From assembly GCA_022559985.1 (NCBI GenBank), contig JAFJTR010000067.1, forward strand, positions 108,100 to 172,099: a stretch of DNA of 64,000 bases, given 5' to 3'. The position numbers and the translations under genes are program-made. Source of the DNA: Parastagonospora avenae f. sp. tritici 18332-5. Lineage: Eukaryota > Ascomycota > Dothideomycetes > Pleosporales > Phaeosphaeriaceae. Every line of letters begins with the position of its first letter. Within the stretch, counting starts at the first letter, position 1. Below the pieces are notes generated by a model, which did not search any database, had not been told where the DNA came from, and saw only the letters and a list, made by a program, of their open reading frames with translations. Of this stretch, positions 55,301 through 64,000 are shown piece by piece.

Positions 55301-58140
55301 ACTGGCTCCGCGCAGAGTATCTACACATGCAACATGTGTTATCTCAACCTCGCCTTATCAGTTCATGTCTACGTATCAGAGCGCTCGCCAATCTCCCCAA
55401 TATACGCGGATAAATATTGTACTCTCACATACACATGCGTATGCACGTCACCTATGCAAACCTAATCCAACAAAACGTCTATATTACCTCAACACGCCAA
55501 CCTATATGCACAACTTCACTTGTTTTTTTCATCTCATTTCACTCCACCTGTCCTGTCCTCTCACCCAACCCTACCTAGCACAAACTATCCACATCACATG
55601 GCGCACTTTCTGTTGAGAACATTGTACCTGCATGTCCTCCAAGACATATTAACCTTTGCCGAGCCTGAAGTACATCTAACATGCAATATCTACATCTAGC
55701 ATGTGAAAGAGTACCTACCCTACCTAGTCTTTGCCGACCCCCCACGCGCACCGGATAAATTTCCCCAGACACACAACGCCAGACCGGCTATTCTCGATAG
55801 ACATGTGTACCGAGGGCGGAAGTACCTTGTGCGCCAAAATGCGCGGCTGAGGTACCGGTGCTACATGTATACGTGGTCTAGATTCTGGAGGCGGGTAAAT
55901 TGGGGGAGGGAGGTGGTGGGATTCGAGGGTGTGGAGTGGGTACGTACTGCACTGCGAAGAACTCGGTGTACTATCACGCGTTGGGATGAAGTTCGAAGAC
56001 GGACGGGCTTTGGAATCTTGCGTGTACGTACCCCAGGCATCAGAGCTGCATGTTATCACACACCATCTCCTATTATCTAGAAATTGTAGAGTTCGTAAAC
56101 ATGTCATTCTAGGCGCGATATGTGCTGGGCTCAACGTGCTGGTTTCGTACTGTAGTCTGTACGCGACGACACGGCGGTAACTGTTGCACTCTACTCTACA
56201 CGACATCTTCGACTGGAGTCCAAATCCACCATGTGCGGTCGACGTGGCTCCATCCCCCATTTCACACCCCGCTCACATCTGCACTCCCATCGCCATCCAT
56301 CCCCCAGACTCACCTCCATCGTCGATACTCAGCATGCATATTACCCCCATGACATCACCACCATGCCCACACATCACGTCCGCCCTACCGAAACGAGGCA
56401 GAAACATTCTCAGGCCTAGGTGCGAAACAACATGCATGTATTTATGTCCATCCATGCTGCACGTATATTATCGTGAGTGAGAAATAGAGGACGTCGGGTA
56501 CGTGAAACGAGCGCAAGGCAGACGGAAGCGGACAGGTAAGTAAGTGAAACGACTGCACATGACGGAGAATAAGCTGGATAGCGTAAGTGGTGTTTCGGAA
56601 TGGGGGCGGTGTGATAGAGGGGCGGAGAGGAGAGTGTCTCGTATATTGCACGTCTTAAGATGTACGGATTGTGGGGATGGCGATTCGGTAGAGGTTCATC
56701 GGCGATGTCATTCACATCAGCGGAGAGTGTCACTCACTGTCGATCAGACATGTCTTGCGCAAAAGACGTGCTTCCTCGGACGGCAACCCCGTCGAATGTC
56801 AGGTTTCGTCTAGATTACCTCCACCCTGTCATCCGTTTCCTTATCGTCAGCCTCTATCGCCAGAGCAGATCCTATTCCCTCGTTACACATATACCCAAAC
56901 GAGCCCACCACGATGCCGTCTCCGGAGCACATTGGGCAAAGATAGCCACGCAAGCGAATTCGTGGGGTACGTCGCGACGTGATGAAAACGTGGGGCCGCT
57001 GCGCAGTGAGGCTCTCTGTAGCCGAAGGAGAGTGTGGTAGGCCGATGCCATGCGACCCGTCCCGCTGCTTTTACGTCTGCGAGGGCCAAATGTCGAGACA
57101 AACAGGGTTGGCGCCAGGCGCTTCACGCGAGACGATGTGGTTCGCTGCGGAGTGTTGGATGATCAGCAAGTCTGGTTGGAGGCGGTTTTGAGGATGACAT
57201 TGCGTCTCGTTTGGCGCCTAGCTGTCGAAGAAGCATCGTTGTGGTAGTGGCGAGCACCGTCGCAATATCGGACCGCAGAGCGGGCGGTGATACCTCCCTA
57301 TCAGGGTGGCTGAACGCCTCACTTTGCTTGTCGAGGATCATTCGTATTCGAAGCGCTTCCTGAGCAAGTTTGCTTTTTCCACCCCCACACTATTCTCTTC
57401 TCCTCCCCGCTTAACCATTCGAAACCCCAGAGTTACTACGCCACAGAGGCCATGGTGTCCAAATAAAGCACCCCTTTTGCCGGTCAGCGGTACCAGGGCA
57501 GTGGGTCGGGGGCGCTTCCCCGAACCTAGTCTGCAGAAGCACTGTCCCAGACCCCAGGCTGCTCGATGCACGTGTGATGGTGATTGCAGGAAACGGACTG
57601 CATGTTTGCCTCTTTGCTCGGACCACATGGAGCATACCGCTAGAGTGGCGAAGTAAGAGCCAACATGTCGACAACTGGGGTCCGATAGGAATGCTGATTT
57701 TCCTGGGTGGGCATTTACCGCCGGGAAAAAGCAATTGCTTGGCTGTAATATGCGATAACTGATGGATTGGACGAAGCGATCTAGACAACAGTTGCTGATG
57801 TCAGGGCGGTTGAGGGACGCGACTACACATTCTCCTGCAGTGTGTGGTGTGGGTGATATTCCGGGGATGACAGGGGCACCCCACACACGGCTGAATAGCG
57901 ATCCTCTGCTGTGGGTAAAGCACCCTTGTCATCGGTCAAGAAGTAAGATCATCCACTGGATTGGATTCTTCGCCAGATGGGGGTCTGGTAGACGGAGAAA
58001 CAGACGAAGCCCATTCCGGCAGTCAGCACAAAGTCCCCGATAAGCTCCGTCGTTACTGAGCAAGACGCAGGCTGAGAGGACACCTTGACCGAATGGATTG
58101 CGAATTACCAAGGAGGGCTGCTGAGGTTTAAACCCGGCGA
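52302..58140. other. 5.8-kb region downstream of creA, no recognised gene
   Basis: Frames up to about 185 codons (53189-53617, 53614-54090 and 54218-54772 plus; 55724-56260 minus) overlap counter-strand frames and show no family or splice-supported extension. 55330-55720 is AT-richer. Could contain noncoding RNA genes or rapidly evolving genes that cannot be recognised by eye. Confidence 0.5.
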
Positions 58141-59643
58141 TCAAATTGTTGAAGGGCGTGTCATTTTGGTGTTACGCTCTGATCGAGATTCTGCAGCGTC
58201 GCCAGGATGAGGTGCAGCTGCTTCATCTATCAACAACCCCTCAGCAGCGACTTCATCGTCCTCCTCTACCCAGCCGTACAGCTCGTCAGAGTTCGGTTCG
58301 TTTCCTGCGTCCTCATCTTCCACCTCGGCGAATGGCCTTTTAAGCGGTCTCGCCTGCACTGGAAGAACGATATGCGCTGTAATATCGTCCGCAGCTATGC
58401 TTATATCGCGAAGTCCCGACTGTTCAGTGTCAGCGGAGATTTGTTACACGAGAGCGGCGTGCGAGGAAGTCCGATGCTGTAGGCTCTGCGGGAATTAGAT
58501 TAACTTACGTCTCTGATTGCATAGGGCACTACGCTCCCGACACCGCCCTCGTCAGCCAGAGTGGTGCCATTGACTTTAACAAGACCTGCAAACCGGGTTT
58601 TGCGCAATCTATCGGCGTCTGCTGTGTCCTTCGATTTTCCTTGGCGAACCCAGTCGCGGAACAGCACCAGACGAGTGGACACGCCGTTCTCCCATTCGAT
58701 CCCCGATATTGCCGGAACCAGTAGAGCTCTCGAGGCGCCGCGAATACGAGTTATTGTTTGACATGTGAGGAGCATCGCAACATCGTGCAGAGCAGCGAAT
58801 TTCGTTAATGCTGAGACGATATCATTGATCACAGTAAATCTGCGACCTGCCGCCCAGCGTGTCTGTTCGTTCTTATTCTTTCCTTCCACGTTCCGAGGAT
58901 AGGCGTTGTCGATGAGCGTGGAAAGTGAGTCGATGATGACGAGACTCGTACTCTGAGGAGGAAAGGATTCGGGTGAATGCATGAATAGCGCCAGGAGGTG
59001 AGCAAGCGTTGGCGCAGCGACATGGTGAAAGTGGCTGCAGACTTCATCTCGAGCGGCCTCCCTTTGCGGGGAAGGCGCATCCGTGCCGCTGTCTGTGAGG
59101 GGTGCGTCTTGGAATGCAGCGAAGACTTGGAGAAGACGTTGAGATACGAGTGGCGAGCATGCAGCGTCTGTAAGCAGTAAGTTAGCACATGTCGGAGCAA
59201 TTACAGAGCGCTGAGTTCCGTCCACTCGAGGACCTGTACACACCTATCCACACTACATGTTGACCTTCTCGGACGGCATTCACCGCTGCCTGAATCCTTT
59301 ACAACCTCAGTCCCTGTGTCTCTTAATGGAACGAGGATCCGAATTTACCCAAAGCTAGTCTTCCCGACGCCGGGCGGCCCGAAGATCTCGGTTACCTTCC
59401 CTCGCATGTATCCGCCTGCAGCATTGTGGCCGGGCAGACTTGGAGGGGCGAGCAGGTCGTCGAGGTGTGAGATGCCTGTCGATACCGTGCGAGCCCCGCG
59501 GGCGTGGAGGCTGTGGAGCGCTTGGGAGGCAGAGACGGTGGGTAGCCTATCTGCAATTGGGTCAGTCTCCGTGAGGAAGGTGCAATTGACCGTGTGTACG
59601 TACGCGACGAGGGCGAGGTCATGGATGCATCCTGGCTGGCCAT
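58141..59643 (-). CDS. RAD55: RecA/Rad51-family recombination mediator, Rad55/Rhp55-like
   Basis: Rad51 paralogue likely to assist Rad51 filament assembly in homologous recombination. Exons 59604-59643, 59349-59550, 59244-59296, 58509-59167 and 58141-58419; introns of 53, 52, 76 and 89 bp; 410 aa. Walker A GPPGVGKTSF near residue 73, preceded by the STGISHLDDLL paralogue motif; Walker B STSLVIIDSL near 172; no N-terminal helix-hairpin-helix of true Rad51. The acceptor at 59297 was chosen because the next AG gives a stop. The C-terminus is a long acidic tail (about 335-400). It could alternatively be the Rad57 or another paralogue; assignment to Rad55 rests on general resemblance. Confidence 0.75.
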
Positions 59644-60109
59644 GGTGGAGCGCGTGAGATGAGCGTGCTGGGGCGGGTGATGTCGGGGCGCGGGCTACTC
59701 CCGTGACCTGGCGTGACTCTCGTTGTGCAACATGACGCGCTATGTCTTCAATTTCAACGTCGACGCGTCAAAGTGAATGTGAAGTCACATGTAGAGATCG
59801 TCGCGGAGGTACTTCGAATGCGATGCGCTCACCCCGCGACATCACGCGAGCAAGCGAGCGCAATGCATGACTCGCGCCTTCCACACTTCGTTCTCACCAC
59901 AAAGGCTGGCCTCCCTGCCTGCAGTTGTCGCGGGACTTTGTGATGGCATTCTTCATTCACTCACTCCTATTTTAACGTCCGCAATAGGAAGGTGTTGGGT
60001 TTTCTTAGCCGTTGCTGGGCACGCCCTGATGCGATAAGAGCCTCCCTTTCTCAGGATCTGGAATTCTGCGTATTCTCCAACATCATTTCGGATTGTCAAA
60101 TCTTCAACC
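59644..60109. other. Divergent promoter, Rad55-like / MOSC gene
   Basis: 466 bp; no gene recognised. Confidence 0.5.
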
Positions 60110-61474
60110 ATGGAGAACCCGATCCTCAGCATCTCGCCGGCTTTGATCTTCACTGCTCTGGCCATCTGCCTTGTCCCGGCCATTGCGCTCTACGGTCTTG
60201 CGCTCTCTCAGCGTGACACGCCTCTGCCACCACCTGCGGGCTGCAGTAAGCTAGGCCTCCAGGGCCCAAGTAACCTCAAGGACCAGCACTCCAAGCGCTA
60301 TGCGCGTGGCGGTACGCGAACACCCGCGAATCCATGGACAGTCAAGGCCATCTTCATCTACCCGCTAAAGTCATGTGCTCCCGTCGAGCTCGACAACACC
60401 GAAGTCCTCCGTACAGGTCTCATGTATGACCGCCAATTCACGTTTGGCCAGTTCGTTTCTGGACTACCCTCGATGGATGGCAAAGTCAACAGTGAATGGC
60501 AATTCATGTCCATGCGCAAGTTCCCCCGTCTTGCCAAGGTCGAGACGGAGGTCTGGTATCCGGATCCATCAGCGCCAGGCTACAGTGAAGATGCAGAGTG
60601 GGTTCGAAGTGAAGGATGTTTCGTTGTTCGATTCCCCTTCTCGCCAGACACGGACTTCAGCTTCGAGGGACTCAAGAACTGGGGCAAGATACTCGCAGCT
60701 AAGCTGGCAAAGCGCGCGGAGCCAATGTTGGAGTTCAGGGTCCCCTTCAATCCGCCAAAGGACCGCATCAAGCGCAAGGGATACAAGAGCCAGGAATTGA
60801 AGATCTGGAAAGATGCACCACAGGCACTTGATGTCTCCCCTGAGATTGACCCAGAAACCCTCGCCAAGCTCAAGTACACCCTGGGCACTTCAAACCCCAT
60901 CACGCTCTTCCGTATCAACCCCGAACAGCCTCGTGTGGTAATGAAGAATGCACCCAAGAAAGCAGACGTCGGTTTTCAGACCACCATCGGCATGCAAGAC
61001 TCCTACCCCGTCCACATCTTGAACCTCGCTTCCGTGCACGATGTGGCCTCGAAGCTCCCGCGGCAGGAAGGTCCATGGCAGTTGGTCGTGCCTCTTCTCA
61101 ATGCCCTCCGTTTCCGTGCAAACATCTACATCACCGGCCCACCCGCTTTCCACGAGGACGCCTGGCTCAAAGCCCGCATCTCTTCGCCAAACTCGTCCTA
61201 CGCGCATGATCCCCTCGACTTGAACGTCTCATGCCGCACTACGCGCTGCAAATTGCCCAACGTAGACCCGGAGACTACGATAGCGGATAGCAATGAGCCG
61301 TATCCGACATTGAAGAAGTATCGCATCATTGATGAGGGTAACAAGAATCCTTGTCTGGGCATGCAGGTTGTGCCGCTGGAGAGTGGCGAGGTGAAGGTGG
61401 GAGACTACGTTGAGGTGCTGGAGTCAGGCAATCATCTTTGGGTCGGCGCCGAGGGCAAGACGGTTGTTGGTTGA
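60110..61474 (+). CDS. MOSC-domain molybdenum-cofactor sulfurase-related protein (mARC-like)
   Basis: Molybdenum-cofactor-binding protein of the MOSC superfamily; relatives (mARC) reduce N-hydroxylated compounds at the outer mitochondrial membrane. Single exon, 454 aa. N-terminal TM anchor about 8-32, then the MOSC-N beta-barrel (VKAIFIYPLKSCAPVEL, LMYDRQFTF) and the MOSC domain with FRANIYITGPPAFHEDAW and the cofactor-ligand region SCRTTRCKLPNVDPET, whose Cys before KLPNVDPET corresponds to the Mo-coordinating cysteine. NPCLGMQV and the closing VGDYVEVLE are typical. Slightly longer than animal mARC (about 335) because of an insert around 150-270, usual in fungal homologues. Confidence 0.9.
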   Translation: MENPILSISPALIFTALAICLVPAIALYGLALSQRDTPLPPPAGCSKLGLQGPSNLKDQHSKRYARGGTRTPANPWTVKAIFIYPLKSCAPVELDNTEVLRTGLMYDRQFTFGQFVSGLPSMDGKVNSEWQFMSMRKFPRLAKVETEVWYPDPSAPGYSEDAEWVRSEGCFVVRFPFSPDTDFSFEGLKNWGKILAAKLAKRAEPMLEFRVPFNPPKDRIKRKGYKSQELKIWKDAPQALDVSPEIDPETLAKLKYTLGTSNPITLFRINPEQPRVVMKNAPKKADVGFQTTIGMQDSYPVHILNLASVHDVASKLPRQEGPWQLVVPLLNALRFRANIYITGPPAFHEDAWLKARISSPNSSYAHDPLDLNVSCRTTRCKLPNVDPETTIADSNEPYPTLKKYRIIDEGNKNPCLGMQVVPLESGEVKVGDYVEVLESGNHLWVGAEGKTVVG

Positions 61475-61831
61475 TGGTATGTAGAATGCAGAGGGAGATG
61501 TTTTGTGCTTCGGCACCATTTAGATGATTTTGCGTTGTTAAAAATATTGGAAGAACCATTTAATCTACCAATACCATCACTACATTCACTGTTCACTCCC
61601 CCTCGTCCTTCGCGTCTTCAGAAACAGCATAATAATTCTTAAGCTTACATCAGAGCGTAACTCGTCCGAAGGATGAGCTAGTGCTCCTTTGAGTAAGCTT
61701 AGGGCAACCAATGCACGCACATTTGTCAGCGAACATTCATCCTTCAAATGCGTTGTTGATTCTGACATGTCAATGCAGTAACATCATAGTCGTTTCTAAG
61801 AACATTTCGTAAGCGTCAGAAATTACCGAAT
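61475..61831. other. Intergenic
   Basis: 357 bp between MOSC stop and the bZIP-like start; no gene recognised. Confidence 0.5.
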
Positions 61832-62701
61832 ATGGTCCGCCGTACAGATCCGAAAGAAGATAATTGGCAGCATGTCCAAGATCCAAAGAAAAGGAAGGCG
61901 ATACAAGATAGACTGGCACAGAGAGCTAGACGTGAGTAGTAAACTTTGCTTCTTCGAAAATCGACCGTCATGAAGGCTGGATATTGTGGATGTGTTTGAA
62001 TACCAGTAACTGACCAAATCACAGGCCAACGTCTCCGCGAAGCAAGAGACCAAATAACCCAACAAACAACAACAACAACGACAGTCATCACTACAAAATC
62101 GAGGCGATGCAACTGCGACATTATATCACACACACCAATCCAAGATGTCCACAAACACCATCCCATGTCCACACTAGACGCAGACATAGACTCCGCACTC
62201 GCACTCTCCCCAACCAACCCCATCCTTGACATCCTCCCTAACGACGACATGACTATCGACTTTACAACCCCCAATCTCTTTGATTCCACCCCATACCTCC
62301 CCTCTCCCCAAATTCAGACCCCCCTCCAACCCCCCCTAACAATCTTCACTGCCCTCTACCTCAACGGCCTCACCCTCTCCCTCTCCTGCAGCGCCTGTCT
62401 AAACACGCCCTCTCCGCCCGCGCACGCCTCCCATCCACTCACATTACACCCCACACCGACACAACTCAGCACCTCGCACCCGAGATGGTTCGACCGGCTG
62501 CCGTTCCCTCGCATGCGGGATAATCTGATACTCTTGATGGACATGGGAGTGCTTGATGAGGAGGAGTTTATCAAGGATCTTTTTACGATGGAGAGTTGGA
62601 GGATTGAGACGGGGGCAGTTGGGTGGAGGGAGAGTGCGTGGGATACGAGGGGGTGGAGGATGGAGGGGGGGTGGAGGGGGAAGTGGGGGTGGTTAATGTG
62701 A
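61832..62701 (+). CDS. bZIP-like transcription factor with no evident zipper
   Basis: Probable DNA-binding regulator of the fungal bZIP/DUF3425 type. Exons 61832-61931 and 62025-62701 (93-bp intron), 258 aa. The basic region spans the splice junction at residues about 18-40: DPKKRKAIQDRLAQRARRQR, matching the N-x7-R-like NRLAQR-x-R core with Asp in place of the usual Asn. No leucine heptad follows; the helix runs into a threonine repeat. The C-terminal part (FTALYLNGLTLSLSC, then MRDNLILLMDMGVLDEEEFIKDLF and a Trp-rich end) resembles the DUF3425 region. Regulation and targets are unknown. Confidence 0.75.
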
Positions 62702-63061
62702 AAGAGAGGGGAGGTGGTTTTGGATGCATTCTATAAATGGTTTAAGATTGATGAGACTGATTCCCTATTAAGCTGAGTTTACTTGCAGTATTATTGTATG
62801 TCTCCCCATACGTTGAAGTTTAAAACACAACGCCGAGACGCAAGGCAATGGAAAGGCTTGTTTTCATTGTCCATGATTCATTCTAGAAGAGAGGATGTTA
62901 GCGAGATGCGGAGGTGACATAAACTTAATATACAAGGTGCTGATCAAAATGAAATCCCACGTTACCTACACCATTTCTACATCTGGCGCCACAGGAATTT
63001 CAAGAACTGATTCATCAGCGAAGGTAAAGCGAAAGATCGGTTTGCAAGACTCCTCACTGTG
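62702..63061. other. Convergent intergenic region
   Basis: 360 bp. On the minus strand an open stretch of about 30 codons runs in frame beyond the stop of the next gene (see findings). Confidence 0.45.
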
Positions 63062-63926
63062 TCATACTTCCATCTCGTTAGACCACGGCGCCGACTTGTC
63101 CGCCACCTGGTTCCACCGCTTTCGTCCTCGATCCAGCTCTGTGAACGCAGCCAGCGTGCGATTGCAACTCCGTTCGAGACTATCGTGAGTCCTTTCCAAC
63201 ACCTTGATCGTCTTTCGCAGATCGACATGATGGAGAATTGGTGACCAGCAAAGGGAAAGGCTCTCACGTTTTGTCCGCAACATATCCAACTGCTCAGCTG
63301 TGACGTCGCGAAAGCGCACAAGACTATCATACGCCCCACGAAGGCTCGCAGCGCTATTGACAAGATCCCAAGCGTTTGTAAAAACCACGCGTTGCATTCT
63401 TGTAAGATCGCCTGGAAGGTAGGTGTGGTTGGCGCAGTTTTTGGCAGTACGCTGACCTTTTTGCTTTGGGGACTGCATCCGAATCTTGAGATGAGAGTAC
63501 GGAGAGTTTATCTTCTGTATTTGACAGAAGCTCGTTGATATGCTTATCAGTTTCGTGTATGAATTGGTGGGTTTGCGTGTCGACGTTGTTCATTATCTTT
63601 GTCGATATCGGGAGAGTACCAAGGTCTAACTTACGCCAGCAGCCTTCAATAAGCCCACACATACAATGAACGATACCCAGAAAAGCACCACTTCTTTCCA
63701 GCCGATGCTTTTTGCGGAGCGTTGAGTAGCATTTCCAGCTCCTTCAACGTGGGATCCAGTTCGCGTTACGGTATGTGTATATGTGAGTTCTGTTACCGCA
63801 TTATCGCGGCTGGACTTTCGGGCCCTTATTTCTGGACCGGCTTGGACAGGGTCCGGGAGGTGTTCGTTGGATGGAAGGCCTGCATTTGAGGCATGGACAA
63901 CTGTTGGTAGGGTCTTAGCACTAGTG
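63062..63926 (-). CDS. Membrane/coiled-coil protein, 5' end outside the window
   Basis: No family recognised. Visible exons 63635-63926, 63457-63596 and 63062-63398; introns of 38 and 58 bp. The first visible exon starts after a TTTCAG acceptor, so the true start lies beyond the window or in the last 70 bases. It encodes a charged region, then a TM helix (VVLFWVSFIVCVGLL). The following exons are helical and charged (HQFIHETDKHINELLSNTED; RTKRESLSL; KTIKVLERTHDSLERSCNRTL), suggesting a coiled coil. The 38-bp intron is unusually short but needed to connect the TM frame to the coiled-coil frame. The C-terminus is uncertain: the frame stops at TGA 63062, but a splice from GTATGA to AG would give a different end. 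Confidence 0.5.
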
Positions 63927-64000
63927 CTGAAAGGAAATAACGATAACTAGGAATGCATTCTGTTCGGTGATTGTTGTTTTTTCATGTTACGGAGGAGGAA

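Overview
The window is nuclear DNA of a filamentous ascomycete (Pezizomycotina), most likely a Dothideomycete. The evidence is short GT-AG introns (mostly 46-90 bp), moderate GC with GC-ending codons, fungal-specific families (CreA, CFEM, NCS2 purine permease of UapA type, fungal PAS protein, bZIP-like factor) and pyrimidine-rich leaders before start codons. The class assignment is an impression from protein similarity, not a computed result. No CRISPR, operon, intact transposon or convincing tRNA was seen. Exon boundaries were modelled by hand from splice signals, reading-frame phase and family similarity.

Layout. 1-745: 5' part of a purine permease (-), cut by the window edge. 3421-4913: delta-9 desaturase with cytochrome b5. 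5342-7399: tyrosyl-DNA phosphodiesterase. 7631-9871: long-chain acyl-CoA synthetase (-). 10489-11785: RKM5-type lysine methyltransferase, tail to tail with a secreted carboxylesterase (11851-13918, -). 15848-18778: SET3-like PHD+SET protein. 18.8-23.2 kb: a disordered stretch with relic duplications, degenerate tandem repeats, a broken gene and a small membrane-protein candidate. 23258-24547: secreted/TM cupredoxin-like protein (-). 25583-27171: PAS-domain protein (-). 28761-30556: EED-like Polycomb WD40 protein. 30913-31047: very small candidate gene. 31448-31884: acyl-CoA-binding protein (-). 32412-33766: galactose-1-phosphate uridylyltransferase (-), divergent from a Yip1-family protein (34086-35081). 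35951-37786: Yrb2/RanBP3-like protein. 38385-39403: orphan gene. 39565-40648: 3-ketoacyl-CoA reductase (-), divergent from ribosomal protein S11 (40931-41611). 41990-42543: Erg28 (-). 42.5-46.8 kb: gene-poor with decayed repeats. 46852-47319: CFEM secreted protein. 50955-52301: CreA, with 3.6 kb and 5.8 kb of apparently gene-free DNA on its two sides. 58141-59643: Rad55-like RecA-family protein (-), divergent from a MOSC protein (60110-61474). 61832-62701: bZIP-like regulator. 63062-63926: partial membrane/coiled-coil protein (-).

How the genes fit together. Five genes act in acyl-lipid or sterol metabolism: desaturase, acyl-CoA synthetase, acyl-CoA-binding protein, 3-ketoacyl-CoA reductase and Erg28. 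Two act in repressive chromatin (SET3-like, EED), two in DNA repair (TDP1, Rad55-like), and two in carbon use (GAL7 and its likely regulator CreA). Otherwise this looks like ordinary housekeeping chromosome. The accessory-looking DNA is 18.8-23.3 kb and 42.5-47.3 kb. I found no clear novel multi-gene system; the best leads are the relic duplications, the small candidate genes and the CFEM protein.
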